A stretch of DNA of 64,000 nucleotides from assembly GCF_000208385.1 (NCBI RefSeq), contig NC_015436.1, positions 992,001 through 1,056,000 on the forward strand, read 5' to 3'. The translations under genes were made by a program, and so were the position numbers. The notes under the pieces are model-generated. The model made no database searches. It worked only from the letters and a program-made list of their open reading frames with translations, and had not been told where the DNA came from. Position 1 is the stretch's first letter. Each line of letters begins with the position of its first letter. The DNA is from Parasphaerochaeta coccoides DSM 17374. Its GTDB lineage: Bacteria; Spirochaetota; Spirochaetia; Sphaerochaetales; Sphaerochaetaceae. This document shows positions 26,351 through 35,818 of this stretch, in pieces.

Positions 26351-27244
26351 ATGAGTTTCCACATATTTCTGCAACATCTGACCAACGGCTTATCTTTGGG
26401 AAGTCTCTATGCCCTCGTGGCAATCGGTTACACTATGGTATACGGAATCCTCCGTCTGATAAATTTTGCCCATGGCGATATCTTCATGTTGGGAGCCTAT
26501 TTCGCCTACTATGCTATTTCAGTGTTCTTCCTTCCCTGGTGGGTGGGAGCCGTCGTTGCCATCGGGTTGACTTGTGCGACAGGCCTTCTCATAGAACGCG
26601 TCGCCTACCGCCCTTTGAGGAATTCTCCCCGCATATCAGTCATGATCAGCGCTATCGGCGTTTCTTTTTTCCTGGAAAACCTCGCCACTGTTATCTTTGG
26701 GGGGAGACCCAAGGCATTCCCTGTACCAGCCGTCCTGGGCAAGTCAATCATGATTGGTAAAGTGTCAATCATGCCCGTATCCCTGATTATCCCCGTTGCG
26801 ACCCTCGTTATCCTCCTTGCCTTGATGTACGTCGTCCACAGAACCCGGACGGGCATGGCGATGCGGGCGGTTTCGCGCGACTATACGGCGGCAAAGCTGA
26901 TGGGCATAGATGTGAACCGCATCATTGCCATAACTTTTGCGACAGGTTCCATTCTTGCCGCCTTTGGAGGAATCATGTGGGGCCTCAAGTACCCTCAGCT
27001 CCAGCCTCTGATGGGCGTCATGCCCGGTATCAAATGTTTTATCGCCGCCGTCCTGGGAGGAATCGGCAACATCATGGGAGCTGTTCTGGGAGGGTTGGTC
27101 CTCGGATTGGCCGAAATATTGATTACGGCATTCCTGCCTGCCCTTTCCGGTTACCGTGATGCCATAGCATTTGTCATCCTGATAGCCATTCTCCTGCTAA
27201 AGCCGTCCGGAATCCTTGGTACGAAAGTAACGGAGAAAGTATGA
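26351..27244 (+). CDS. livH: Branched-chain amino acid ABC permease LivH
   Basis: Inner-membrane permease, 297 residues with about eight membrane segments. LRLINFAHGDIFMLGAY is the family signature near residue 40, and the EAA-like loop is RAVSRDYTAAKLMGIDVNR. CAGGAG precedes the ATG. It overlaps livM by 4 bp (ATGA). It pairs with LivM to form the channel. Confidence 0.96.
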   Translation: MSFHIFLQHLTNGLSLGSLYALVAIGYTMVYGILRLINFAHGDIFMLGAYFAYYAISVFFLPWWVGAVVAIGLTCATGLLIERVAYRPLRNSPRISVMISAIGVSFFLENLATVIFGGRPKAFPVPAVLGKSIMIGKVSIMPVSLIIPVATLVILLALMYVVHRTRTGMAMRAVSRDYTAAKLMGIDVNRIIAITFATGSILAAFGGIMWGLKYPQLQPLMGVMPGIKCFIAAVLGGIGNIMGAVLGGLVLGLAEILITAFLPALSGYRDAIAFVILIAILLLKPSGILGTKVTEKV

Positions 27245-28347
27245 AGAAAATAATGAAGCAGCATATGTCGTTCTTTTTCTCTCGGAAGAAGATACTTCCC
27301 ACAGTGGGGGCAATCGCCGTTTTCCTTGTGTTTCTCGCCATAGCTCCTTCCATCCTGGGAGCGTTCGAGCTGAGAATCTTCAACCTCTGCGGCATCTACG
27401 TCGTCCTCGCGCTCAGCATGAACCTTATCAACGGTTTCACAGGACAATTCTCGTTGGGTCACGCCGGCTTCATGGCTGTCGGAGCCTATGTTTCCGCCTT
27501 GCTGACGATGAGTCCTGCCACAAAGAGCGCTGTGTACTACCTCAAACCGATCGTACCCTTTCTGGCAACTGTTCAGGTGCCATTCACTGTTGCTCTGGTC
27601 ATGGCTGGTCTTGTCACGGCGTTGGTCGCAGCCCTCATTGGAGCTCCCGTGCTCAGGTTGAAGGATGACTACCTTGCCATTGCTACCCTCGGTTTCAGTG
27701 AGATCATCCGTGTCGTATTCACCAATCTCCAGTCCATCACCAATGGTTCTCTCGGATTGAAGAATATTCCCCGGTACACTACCATATGGTGGGCGTGGGG
27801 TACTGCCCTCTTTGTCATCGCCTTCATGGTGCTCTTGATCAAGGGAAGTTATGGCCGCGCATTCAAGGCAATCAGGGACGATGAAATCGCTGCCGAAGCG
27901 ATGGGAGTGAATCTCTTTTCCCACAAGCTCGCCGCCTTCATGATTGGAGCTTTCTTCGCTGGTGTAGGCGGTGCCCTGATGGGCAACCAATTGGGAGCCA
28001 TCGACCCCAACATGTACAAGATATCACTGACCTACAACATCCTCCTGATTGTCGTACTTGGAGGCATTGGCAGTATCACAGGCTCAGTGATCTCAGCTAT
28101 GGCTGTGACCATCCTTATGGAACTTCTTAGACCATTGGATGAAAGTATGAATGTCTTTGGTCTATTTATCATTCCGGGCATTCCCGGCATGCGCATGGTG
28201 GTATTCTCCGCCATATTGATGTCCATAATCCTTTTCTATCAACGAGGAATCATGGGAAACAAGGAATTCTCCTGGGAAGCAGTTGCCCGGACATACACAG
28301 CAATCCGTAACAAGATGCGGACACTTGGGAGGAGAAAAGCACAATGA
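27241..28347 (+). CDS. livM: Branched-chain amino acid ABC permease LivM
   Basis: Second permease, 368 residues with eight to nine membrane segments. The signatures are LSMNLINGFTGQFSLGHAGFMAVGAY and the cytoplasmic KAIRDDEIAAEAMGVNLF loop that contacts the ATPases. It overlaps livH and livG by 4 bp each, implying coupled translation. The basic N terminus (MKKIMKQHM) is cytoplasmic. Confidence 0.96.
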   Translation: MKKIMKQHMSFFFSRKKILPTVGAIAVFLVFLAIAPSILGAFELRIFNLCGIYVVLALSMNLINGFTGQFSLGHAGFMAVGAYVSALLTMSPATKSAVYYLKPIVPFLATVQVPFTVALVMAGLVTALVAALIGAPVLRLKDDYLAIATLGFSEIIRVVFTNLQSITNGSLGLKNIPRYTTIWWAWGTALFVIAFMVLLIKGSYGRAFKAIRDDEIAAEAMGVNLFSHKLAAFMIGAFFAGVGGALMGNQLGAIDPNMYKISLTYNILLIVVLGGIGSITGSVISAMAVTILMELLRPLDESMNVFGLFIIPGIPGMRMVVFSAILMSIILFYQRGIMGNKEFSWEAVARTYTAIRNKMRTLGRRKAQ

Positions 28348-29114
28348 CTGTACTCCACACACAGAATATGAGCATCTGTTTCGGCGGATTGACCGCAGTC
28401 ATGAACCTCAATCTGGCTTTGGAAGACAAGGAAATCGTTGGCCTTATCGGTCCAAATGGAGCCGGAAAAACCACGGCGTTCAACATGATTACCGGAGTAT
28501 ACGCTCCGACATCGGGAGCTGTTTTCCTCGGCGACAGAAACATCTCTGGTTTGCGGCCTGATGTTATTTCCAACCTTGGTATAGCCCGAACCTTCCAGAA
28601 CATCAGGTTGTTCCGGGATATGTCCGTGCTTGAGAATATCCTGGTCGCAGGACATCAACGGCTGAAGTCTTCTTTGTTCGCTTCGGTCGTCAGGTTACCG
28701 TCATACCATAGGGAAGAACGGCATATGTTCGAGAAAGCACGAACCCTTCTGGAAGCAGTCGGTCTGTCAGACCTGGAAGATGAAAAAGCGACGAGCCTCC
28801 CCTACGGAAAACAACGCCGCCTGGAAATAGCACGGGCACTTGCCACGGAACCGTCCATTCTCCTGCTTGATGAACCAGCAGCTGGAATGAATCCTCAAGA
28901 GTCACGGGAACTTACTGATTTCATTGGACAACTCAGAGAAAAATTCGGCCTGACTATCCTCTTGATTGAACATCACATGCAGGTTGTGATGAGAGTCTGC
29001 GAAAGAATCTATGTCTTGGATTATGGGCAAACGATAGCAGAGGGAAAGCCTGAAGAAATCCAGCGAAACGAACGAGTGATCGAGGCTTATCTGGGAGGAC
29101 AGGACAATGCTTAG
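28344..29114 (+). CDS. livG: Branched-chain amino acid ABC ATPase LivG
   Basis: Cytoplasmic ATPase, 256 residues. Walker A is GPNGAGKTT, the ABC signature is degenerate (LPYGKQRRLEIARAL, normal for LivG), Walker B is ILLLDEPAAG, and the switch His is in LLIEHHMQ. The C-terminal tail is the LivG type. It overlaps livF by 8 bp. Confidence 0.96.
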   Translation: MTVLHTQNMSICFGGLTAVMNLNLALEDKEIVGLIGPNGAGKTTAFNMITGVYAPTSGAVFLGDRNISGLRPDVISNLGIARTFQNIRLFRDMSVLENILVAGHQRLKSSLFASVVRLPSYHREERHMFEKARTLLEAVGLSDLEDEKATSLPYGKQRRLEIARALATEPSILLLDEPAAGMNPQESRELTDFIGQLREKFGLTILLIEHHMQVVMRVCERIYVLDYGQTIAEGKPEEIQRNERVIEAYLGGQDNA

Positions 29115-29811
29115 TATACGAAACCTGGATGTGCATTATGGTGGAATCCATGCCCTTCGGGGTATTTCCTTTGATGTGCCGGATGGGAAAATCGTCACTT
29201 TGATTGGAGCCAATGGCGCCGGAAAGTCCACGACACTCCATGCTATCATGGGACTACTTGATACTGTTCACGGTTCCGTGTCCTATGACGGGCAAGAAAC
29301 GATGGCCTGGACGACAAAACAACGGGTCGAAAACCGACTGATTTTGGTTCCTGAGGGGCGACGCATATTCCCCGACCTGACAGTATTCGAAAACCTGAAG
29401 CTTGGAGCATACACACGCAATGACCATGATGTCATTGAAAGAGATTATCAGAAAGTCTTCAGCCTTTTTCCTCGGTTACAGGAAAGATGCGGACAGAAGG
29501 CAGGAACTTTGTCCGGGGGCGAACAACAGATGCTGGCGGTGGGAAGAGCCTTGATGTCTTCTCCCCGTATGCTCCTGATGGATGAACCGTCCCTGGGGCT
29601 GTCTCCTCTTCTGACAGCCGAAATCATCCGCATCATCACAGAAATCAATAAGACAGGAGTGACCGTGTTGTTAGTCGAACAGAACGCCCGCGCCGCTCTG
29701 GAGATAGCAGACTTTGCCTATGTATTGGAGACAGGAGAAATTTCACGGCAGGGAACGGGCGCAGAACTACTCGCGGACAAGAGCATCATAGCCGCATACC
29801 TGGGAGATTGA
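29107..29811 (+). CDS. livF: Branched-chain amino acid ABC ATPase LivF
   Basis: The second ATPase, 234 residues. Walker A is GANGAGKSTT, the signature LSGGEQQMLAVGRAL is complete, Walker B is LLMDEPSLGLSP and the switch region is VLLVEQNARAAL. LivF and LivG form a heterodimer powering LivHM. It ends the operon and converges on an acyl-CoA ligase gene with about 90 bp between; no clear terminator was found there. Confidence 0.96.
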   Translation: MLSIRNLDVHYGGIHALRGISFDVPDGKIVTLIGANGAGKSTTLHAIMGLLDTVHGSVSYDGQETMAWTTKQRVENRLILVPEGRRIFPDLTVFENLKLGAYTRNDHDVIERDYQKVFSLFPRLQERCGQKAGTLSGGEQQMLAVGRALMSSPRMLLMDEPSLGLSPLLTAEIIRIITEINKTGVTVLLVEQNARAALEIADFAYVLETGEISRQGTGAELLADKSIIAAYLGD

Positions 29812-29900
29812 GATATAACACTCTCACAAGAGACATAAGAGCAGTTGATGGGAACCAGCAAACTCTAATGAAGTCAAAATATTCAACCGAGTTCATCGTC

Positions 29901-31709
29901 CTACGTTTCCGCTGTTTCTGGCTTCTTCGTAATCCGTCCCAGTGCATTGTACAAATAACGCTTGATTTTCTGGGTCGGAGTCCGTTCAAACGGTTCATCC
30001 TGCAAAGCCACGGAACTGATGCGACTGTATGCTCCCAACTCTTTGTTCACCGTATCCCGCAACCGCTCAAGATATTTATAAATACTTTCCTGGGTATCTT
30101 CCAAGCTCATCTGCATCTGTTTGGCATAGGACTCCATGTCCAGCTTAATCAAGGCAATGAGTCCCTTTCCTTCCGGAAGGACAAGACTTTCCTGGACAAA
30201 GTTCTGTCCATTAATCAGGGATTCAATCGATTCAGGATAGATGTTCTCGCCGCCGGAACCAAGTATCATCGTCTTGAGACGGCCACGTATGCCCAGTTTC
30301 CCTTTAGCGTTCAATACGCCAAGGTCGCCTGTACGGAAGTAGCCGTCTTCCGTGAATGCTTCGGCGTTCAACTCCGGATTCTTGTAGTATCCGACCATGA
30401 CACCAGGCCCTTTGACGTGGATTTCTCCGACACCCGTTTCCGGATTCTTGTCATCTAAGCGGACATCCAGATGGGGGACGATACGTCCGATATGGTTCAG
30501 CACATGTTGGGCAGGTCCGCATCCTGCTATGAGAGGACTGGTTTCTGTCAGCCCATAGCCAATGGCATAAGGAAATCCCGCTTTATGAAGAAATTCCTCG
30601 ACCACAGGATCAAGGGGTGCGCCACCTATTCCGAAGAATTTCAGATGACCTCCGAACGTAGTCATCAACTTGCTGCCTATGAGCCGGTAGACAAGCCGAC
30701 GGGTCAACGGGTTGTGGATAAATTTCTTAATCGGGCCTTCTTTTCCCAGCACCGGGACGACAGCAGAACGGTAGACTTTCTCAATCAGCAACGGAACACT
30801 GAACATGACATGGGGACGTATTTCTTTCAAGGCAGGCATCAGGATGCTGGCGGCAGGAGTTTTTCCCAGATAATGAATCTCCATGCCGCACATAAGAGGC
30901 AGAAGCTGGCCAGGCGTAAATTCGTAGACATGACTCAGGGGAAGGATGGATAAAATTCTCATTCCCGCTTTGAGCTTGATGAAAATATCAGTGGATACAT
31001 CAGCGTTCCATATGAGATTACGGTGGGTCAGCAACACCCCTTTTGGCGTTCCTGTCGTACCGCTCGTATAGATGAGGGAAGCAATGTCATTCTCAAGGGG
31101 AATATGTTCATCAATACGGGCTTCAATGGCTTTGTCACGTTTTGTCCGGATGATATCACGTCCGGGAGCCGCAAGAAAGTCATCTTTCTTCCGTATGGAG
31201 GGAATCACCAGCGGAGGGATGAAAAACATGTCTTCCAGACGAATCATGAAACGGGATGCGTCCGCATGGAGCCATGGCAGGCATTTCTCGACATTGCGTG
31301 CATTGACGGCAATACCTTTCGCTTCACAGTGAACCAAGATTTTCTCCACATCCTTGGCGGGAAAGTCCGGCAAAATGGGAACCGCGACCGCTCTGATACC
31401 AGTGATGCCCAGATACATCCGCATCCAGCCTGTATTGCTCTCCGATAGGATGGCAATACGGTCTCCCGGATGTATGCCTGCGGCAAGCAGTTGAGCTGAA
31501 ACGCTCCGCACATGGACCCTCAGCGCATCGTAGGTCACGCCATCATTCTGCCTGTAGGTCGTAAGGGCAAGACGACCTTTGTATTTCTTGGCGATGGTAT
31601 CCACCAACGCTTTCATGGTGAACTCCGGTACGGTTTTTTTCTTAAGCCGCTCTCCATCATATCCATGTGAAACGGAAGCCACTTCCACCTGCCAGTTAAT
31701 CTGTTCCAT
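29901..31709 (-). CDS. AMP-forming acyl-CoA synthetase (long-chain type)
   Basis: The enzyme activates a fatty acid to its acyl-adenylate and then acyl-CoA. It is 602 residues, with the P-loop-like YTSGTTGTPKG, GYGLTETSP, the YFRTGDLG region, the hinge GRLKTMILGSGGENIYPE, and the catalytic Lys near the end in TPTQKIKR. The substrate chain length cannot be read from sequence. Start chosen at 31709, after GGAG; the longer frame overlaps no other gene but lacks a site. It follows the metallohydrolase gene by 23 bp in one operon. A second paralogue lies at 49.8 kb. Confidence 0.92.
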   Translation of the reverse strand: MEQINWQVEVASVSHGYDGERLKKKTVPEFTMKALVDTIAKKYKGRLALTTYRQNDGVTYDALRVHVRSVSAQLLAAGIHPGDRIAILSESNTGWMRMYLGITGIRAVAVPILPDFPAKDVEKILVHCEAKGIAVNARNVEKCLPWLHADASRFMIRLEDMFFIPPLVIPSIRKKDDFLAAPGRDIIRTKRDKAIEARIDEHIPLENDIASLIYTSGTTGTPKGVLLTHRNLIWNADVSTDIFIKLKAGMRILSILPLSHVYEFTPGQLLPLMCGMEIHYLGKTPAASILMPALKEIRPHVMFSVPLLIEKVYRSAVVPVLGKEGPIKKFIHNPLTRRLVYRLIGSKLMTTFGGHLKFFGIGGAPLDPVVEEFLHKAGFPYAIGYGLTETSPLIAGCGPAQHVLNHIGRIVPHLDVRLDDKNPETGVGEIHVKGPGVMVGYYKNPELNAEAFTEDGYFRTGDLGVLNAKGKLGIRGRLKTMILGSGGENIYPESIESLINGQNFVQESLVLPEGKGLIALIKLDMESYAKQMQMSLEDTQESIYKYLERLRDTVNKELGAYSRISSVALQDEPFERTPTQKIKRYLYNALGRITKKPETAET

Positions 31710-31732
31710 TCTCACTCCAGTAACTGCCGCCC

Positions 31733-32647
31733 TCATAGAGGACAGGCCAGCTCATCGCTATATATCTTTCCACGCTCACATACAGTGAAGCTGGTCATGT
31801 TCCACATCTGCCCTCCAGCCTGCTCCGCAAGCAGGCCAGGGCTGTTGTTCACCACCGACAAATGGATGAAATACACCCTTCTCTCACGGGGGGCAAGATT
31901 ATTCTGCGTCGTGACAATATGTCCACTGCGCCGCAGAAAATCAAAAGCCTGAGTATTTGACAGATGCCCCCATGCTCCTTCAATCCTTTTTTGCAACCGC
32001 AGCGGATACGGTCCGCAATGGAGCATGCGCTCATCATAATTTGCCTCAAGGAACAGTACATCGGCGGACAATGCTTCTTTGGCCATATCCTCGGTCCATG
32101 CGCCCGTATCGGTCAGCACCATGAAACGGCTTCCGCGTCCATGGTCGATTATCCATCCCATGGAACCACGGCTGTCATGTGTCGTCTTGAACCCCCATAC
32201 GCTGAACTCACCGACATCGACGGTTTCCCCTTCCGATACCAGAAGTACGCTTTTCTCTGGAACCCGTAACTTTGACCAGACGACAGTTTCCCCGGCGACC
32301 GCCTCCCGTCCGACCACCAGCGGAACAGGAAGGTTCCGTGTCAAGACGCCGATTCCACATGCATGATCCGGGTGAAGGTGTGTCAGAAAAACCTTCCTGA
32401 CGGCTTCCAGGGGAACACCGACATTATCGAGACGTTTTTTCAGCTCCCTGAGAGAAAAACCACAATCGACCAGAATAGCATTTTCCCCGTCAAAGAAAAC
32501 ATACGAATTTCCCGAAGAACCACTTCCCAGGACGGCATATCTCATCATGTTCATTCTATGATAGTAGTCACAAGAGCCAGCTAAAGGAAAGCCCATTTCA
32601 TGTACTCTTTTACATTCGTGCGCAGGCATATGCTGCTTTTTGACCAT
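31733..32647 (-). CDS. Metallo-beta-lactamase-fold hydrolase, YycJ/WalJ-like
   Basis: Metal-dependent hydrolase of the YycJ/WalJ group. The family start is MRYAVLGSGSSGNSYVF and the metal site is THLHPDHACG; later motifs are VLTDTGAW and EANYDERML. In Firmicutes YycJ/WalJ acts in DNA and cell-wall housekeeping, probably as a 5'-3' exonuclease. Two starts are possible. The ATG at 32647 has GGAG 7 bp upstream and sits about 25 nt from a good promoter, giving a 304-residue protein with a 33-residue extension. The ATG at 32548 gives the family length but lacks a ribosome site. Confidence 0.88.
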   Translation of the reverse strand: MVKKQHMPAHECKRVHEMGFPLAGSCDYYHRMNMMRYAVLGSGSSGNSYVFFDGENAILVDCGFSLRELKKRLDNVGVPLEAVRKVFLTHLHPDHACGIGVLTRNLPVPLVVGREAVAGETVVWSKLRVPEKSVLLVSEGETVDVGEFSVWGFKTTHDSRGSMGWIIDHGRGSRFMVLTDTGAWTEDMAKEALSADVLFLEANYDERMLHCGPYPLRLQKRIEGAWGHLSNTQAFDFLRRSGHIVTTQNNLAPRERRVYFIHLSVVNNSPGLLAEQAGGQMWNMTSFTVCERGKIYSDELACPL

Positions 32648-32678
32648 ATCCTTTCTCCAGCACTGTTTCCTTTGAAGG

Positions 32679-32707
32679 ATAATACATATAATACACCTCA
32701 TGGACAA
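32679..32707 (-). promoter_or_regulatory. Promoter of the metallohydrolase-acyl-CoA synthetase operon
   Basis: On the minus strand TTGTCC (32702-32707), 17 bp, TATTAT (32679-32684). The predicted start at about 32672 lies 25 nt before the ATG at 32647 and supports that start. Confidence 0.6.
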
Positions 32708-32890
32708 GTTTATTCTGACAAAAACATGAGAATGTCAAAAAAAACTTTTCCTTGTCTATATCCTCCCGTCCATGGCTGCGCCGATGCGGATTCAAGAAAA
32801 TTCCACGGATAGAGAATGACTACCAGAAACGCAAAGGACAACCAAGGGAAATCAAGATACGCGCACGCCTTGCGCAAATTTGTGGCAAGC

Positions 32891-32920
32891 TTGACTACCC
32901 ATGGCTGAAACAGAGATAAT
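32891..32920 (+). promoter_or_regulatory. Promoter of asnS
   Basis: TTGACT (32891-32896), 18 bp, GATAAT (32915-32920). The leader would be about 48 nt. Confidence 0.65.
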
Positions 32921-32974
32921 GATGGGCACTTCATGGGACGCTTGTCCCTGTATTCCTCAAGGAGCTTCACTGCC

Positions 32975-34366
32975 ATGTTCGATTACACACGTATTTCCGA
33001 TTTAGTGAAAAAAGAACCTTCCGACCAGATAGTCGCAGCCCAAGGTTGGGTACGCACAAAGAGAGATGGCAAAACCGTAAGTTTCCTTGAGGTGAATGAT
33101 GGATCCTGCCTCAAAGGTCTCCAGGTCGTGATTGACCGAGCGAAAATTTCCGATGATATCCTTGCACCGGTCACGACCGGCGCATCGGTAGTCTGCCGTG
33201 GGCGCATCGTTGAGTCCGCAGGTGGAAACCAGCAGGTGGAAATGCAAGCGGAGGAGATTATCCTTGTCGGTGCCGCGCCGGTAGACACCTACCCTCTCCA
33301 GAAAAAACGCCATACCCTTGAATTTCTCCGCGAGATTGCCCATCTCCGTCCCAGAACCAACCTGATGGGCGCGGTGATGCGGGTCCGCAACACCATGGCC
33401 TATGCCGTCCACACCTTTTTCCAGGAAAGAGGCTTTGTATACGTCAATACTCCCTTGATCAGTACCGCAGATGCCGAGGGTGCTGGAGAACAGTTCCATG
33501 TCACGACCCTCGACCTTGACCATATCCCGCGCACGGCGGATGGTGCCGTCGATTACACAAAGGATTTCTTTGGCAAGATGGCCAAGCTGACGGTCAGTGG
33601 GCAGCTTGAGGGAGAGACGTATGCCATGGCTCTGAAGAACATCTATACCTTCGGACCCACCTTCCGCGCGGAAAACTCCAACACCACCCGTCATCTGGCG
33701 GAATTCTGGATGATAGAACCCGAAATGGCTTTCTGCGACCTGGAAGGCAACATGCAAATTGCCGAGGAATTCCTCACCTATGTCCTCCGGACAGTCCTGG
33801 AGAAACATGAGGATGACATGAATCTGTTCTCCCAGTTTGTTGAACCCGGACTCAAGGATACCCTGTGGCAGGTAATAGAGGCTCCTTTTGCGCATATGAC
33901 TTACACTGATGCCATCGCTGAGCTAAGCAAGAACAACAACAAATTCGAGTATCCCGTTTCCTGGGGCAGTGATATGCAGAGCGAGCATGAGCGTTTCCTC
34001 ACCGAGACAGTATGGAAAAGACCGGTCATCGTGACAGATTATCCTAAGGAAATAAAAGCCTTCTATATGAAGCTCAATGACGACGGAAAGACAGTACGGG
34101 GCATGGATGTCCTGGCTCCCCGTCTGGGAGAAATCATTGGTGGTTCCGAACGTGAAGCACGGGTGGATGTCCTTGAGGAGCGCATGAGGGAATGTAACCT
34201 TAATCCCGAAAACTACTGGTGGTATCTTGATCTGAGACGTTTCGGGACAGTTCCCCATGCTGGTTTCGGACTGGGCTTCGAGCGTGCTGTCCGTTATGTG
34301 ACTGGCATGCAGAACATCCGGGATGTCATCCCCTTCCCCCGTGCCGTGAAGTCAGCCGATTTCTGA
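32975..34366 (+). CDS. asnS: Asparaginyl-tRNA synthetase
   Basis: Class IIb aminoacyl-tRNA synthetase charging tRNA-Asn, 463 residues. The N terminus is an OB-fold anticodon-binding domain ([30 protein letters not shown]). The catalytic domain has [21 protein letters not shown] (motif 2) and [15 protein letters not shown] (motif 3), ending IPFPR. AAGGAG lies 10 bp before the ATG. It overlaps the convergent LuxR-type gene by 15 bp. Asn-type signatures separate it from AspS. Confidence 0.95.
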   Translation: MFDYTRISDLVKKEPSDQIVAAQGWVRTKRDGKTVSFLEVNDGSCLKGLQVVIDRAKISDDILAPVTTGASVVCRGRIVESAGGNQQVEMQAEEIILVGAAPVDTYPLQKKRHTLEFLREIAHLRPRTNLMGAVMRVRNTMAYAVHTFFQERGFVYVNTPLISTADAEGAGEQFHVTTLDLDHIPRTADGAVDYTKDFFGKMAKLTVSGQLEGETYAMALKNIYTFGPTFRAENSNTTRHLAEFWMIEPEMAFCDLEGNMQIAEEFLTYVLRTVLEKHEDDMNLFSQFVEPGLKDTLWQVIEAPFAHMTYTDAIAELSKNNNKFEYPVSWGSDMQSEHERFLTETVWKRPVIVTDYPKEIKAFYMKLNDDGKTVRGMDVLAPRLGEIIGGSEREARVDVLEERMRECNLNPENYWWYLDLRRFGTVPHAGFGLGFERAVRYVTGMQNIRDVIPFPRAVKSADF

Positions 34367-34909
34367 ACGTACCACCCAAGCTGCAAGCTGACTGCTAGAG
34401 GATAATCCAGTCTTACGATAGATGTTGCGGCGGTGTGCCGCAACCGTTGATTCTTTTACTCCCAACTCCCATGCAATTTCCTTACAGGTCATGCCGTTGG
34501 CGGTAAGAGAAGCTACCTGGCATTCCCTGGCACTGAGACATATGGCCTCTCCTGAAGGAGAATGGAATGAGTATCTTCCCTCTTTCGGGACGCTTTCATG
34601 AACTTCCCCTCCAATTTCAGACGTGATGACCTCCATTGAACAGTCTGCCTTGTTTCCATTGCGATCCAATAACATCCCTTTGCAGGATGCATCTGGGAAT
34701 ATCTGCTGACAGACAAAGAGTGCAAGCTGTACATCATGCGTGGACTCTCCCGTGCAGACTATCTCCCGGATGTCTTTCAGCCTTGTGTCCGGAGAAGCTT
34801 CTCGGCCGGGAAAACCTGTCTGGTTCCGATATTCAGACGTTGCCATATGGTACATCGTACCGGAATCAACATGGAGTCCGACTGATACTGCCATGATTAT
34901 TTTTTCCAT
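34352..34909 (-). CDS. LuxR-type DNA-binding protein, no recognised sensor domain
   Basis: A 185-residue putative transcription regulator. The C terminus (about 122-180) is a GerE/LuxR helix-turn-helix: LSARECQVASLTANGMTCKE followed by the recognition helix STVAAHRRNIYRKTG. The N-terminal 120 residues are unlike a receiver domain or a PAS domain that I recognise, with three or four Cys and charged loops. The ATG at 34909 is preferred over a TTG at 34918; no clear ribosome site exists. Its 3' end overlaps asnS. It is monocistronic; the signal and targets are unknown. Confidence 0.8.
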   Translation of the reverse strand: MEKIIMAVSVGLHVDSGTMYHMATSEYRNQTGFPGREASPDTRLKDIREIVCTGESTHDVQLALFVCQQIFPDASCKGMLLDRNGNKADCSMEVITSEIGGEVHESVPKEGRYSFHSPSGEAICLSARECQVASLTANGMTCKEIAWELGVKESTVAAHRRNIYRKTGLSSSSQLAAWVVRSEIG

Positions 34910-35046
34910 GATGAACAAAGAGACACGGCTTGCCAGCGTCTTGTTTCACAGAAAGTACGATGTTCCGCAATATTATTGCCTTGAATTCCACTCCCGGCAT
35001 GGCGCAAAAACTTTGCGGCATTCCCCTGTTTCGTCCGCTCCGATAA

Positions 35047-35655
35047 TCAGTTGAGCCGAACCGGTGGGACAAGGCACAAAGAAGGATGCTCCCGGAGCAA
35101 TGCGCTCAGGCGTGTGTCCAGAGCGGCTGCAAAAGATTGTATGTCCGCCGTTGTCATCCGGCGAGTGCGTTCAGCGAATATCCCCGCTTCCCGCAGGTCA
35201 GTCATCATATTACGGGAAGATAGTCTTTCGCCTACTGTCGATGCGTCATAGACACCCCCACGGTCATCAAGGACGGTAACCCCGCGTCGAGCAAGGCGGG
35301 CAGCCAATGGAACATCCCTCGTCACTGCTATCATACCGACTTCGGCATGAGACACAATATATTCGTCAGCGCTATCGGTTCCAGAGGTGACAACAATCAT
35401 CATTACAGGACTTTTAATCTGTCTCAAATCAGACTTGTCGATTCCCGGTTTATCCTCCATGATCAACTCACGAAGTACATGCGTATGGGATGCGATTGCC
35501 TCCATGACATCAGGTAATTTCCTGTCAGCGACAAATACTGCCCGAACACCGGCACGCATCGCGGCACGGAGCAGGATGACACGAAGCTGGCGAGGACAGG
35601 AATCGGCATCGACCCAAAGGGCGACCGGGACATCAAGGGATACGGAAGGAACCAT
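35047..35655 (-). CDS. DUF188/UPF0178 protein (YaiI/YqxD-like)
   Basis: A 202-residue cytosolic protein of the YaiI/YqxD family, a PIN-like fold with uncharacterised function. Signatures are VDADSCPRQLRVILLRAA at the N terminus, TSGTDSADEYIVSHA, VTRDVPLAARLARRG and DDRGGVYD, all family hallmarks. It is about 50 residues longer than the minimal family because of a C-terminal tail. TAGGA precedes the ATG. It is monocistronic with 137 bp to the LuxR-type gene. Confidence 0.9.
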   Translation of the reverse strand: MVPSVSLDVPVALWVDADSCPRQLRVILLRAAMRAGVRAVFVADRKLPDVMEAIASHTHVLRELIMEDKPGIDKSDLRQIKSPVMMIVVTSGTDSADEYIVSHAEVGMIAVTRDVPLAARLARRGVTVLDDRGGVYDASTVGERLSSRNMMTDLREAGIFAERTRRMTTADIQSFAAALDTRLSALLREHPSLCLVPPVRLN

Positions 35656-35818
35656 GGGTTCATCCTACCATATGCTGCCATTTCTGTCTTGCCATTCCGT
35701 CTCTTGTCGCCTTGCCAGATTCAACATGACAGCTTGAAAGAGAGCGACAAAAGAATTACAGTCTACCTGTACGGTTTTCCTGTACATTTTTCCCAGAAAA
35801 ACAAGGAGTCAGATTCCC

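Larger units (their letters stand above)
32648..32974. other. Divergent intergenic region, metallohydrolase / asnS
   Basis: Apart from the two promoters listed separately, I see nothing firm. An 88-codon minus-strand frame at 32710-32976, with one hydrophobic stretch, overlaps the asnS start and lacks a convincing ribosome site; it was not called. Confidence 0.5.

Noticed and set aside
27151-27990. 279-codon minus-strand open frame within livH/livM
   Set aside because: Antisense shadow of membrane protein genes; very hydrophilic and charged, as expected from reverse reading of hydrophobic codons.
30000-31000. Acyl-CoA ligase and liv operon as one fatty-acid/amino-acid catabolic unit
   Set aside because: The genes are convergent and on opposite strands; no shared regulation is visible.
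32710-32976. 88-codon minus-strand open frame upstream of asnS
   Set aside because: It has one hydrophobic stretch but overlaps the asnS start, has no ribosome site with good spacing and crosses the promoter on the same strand.
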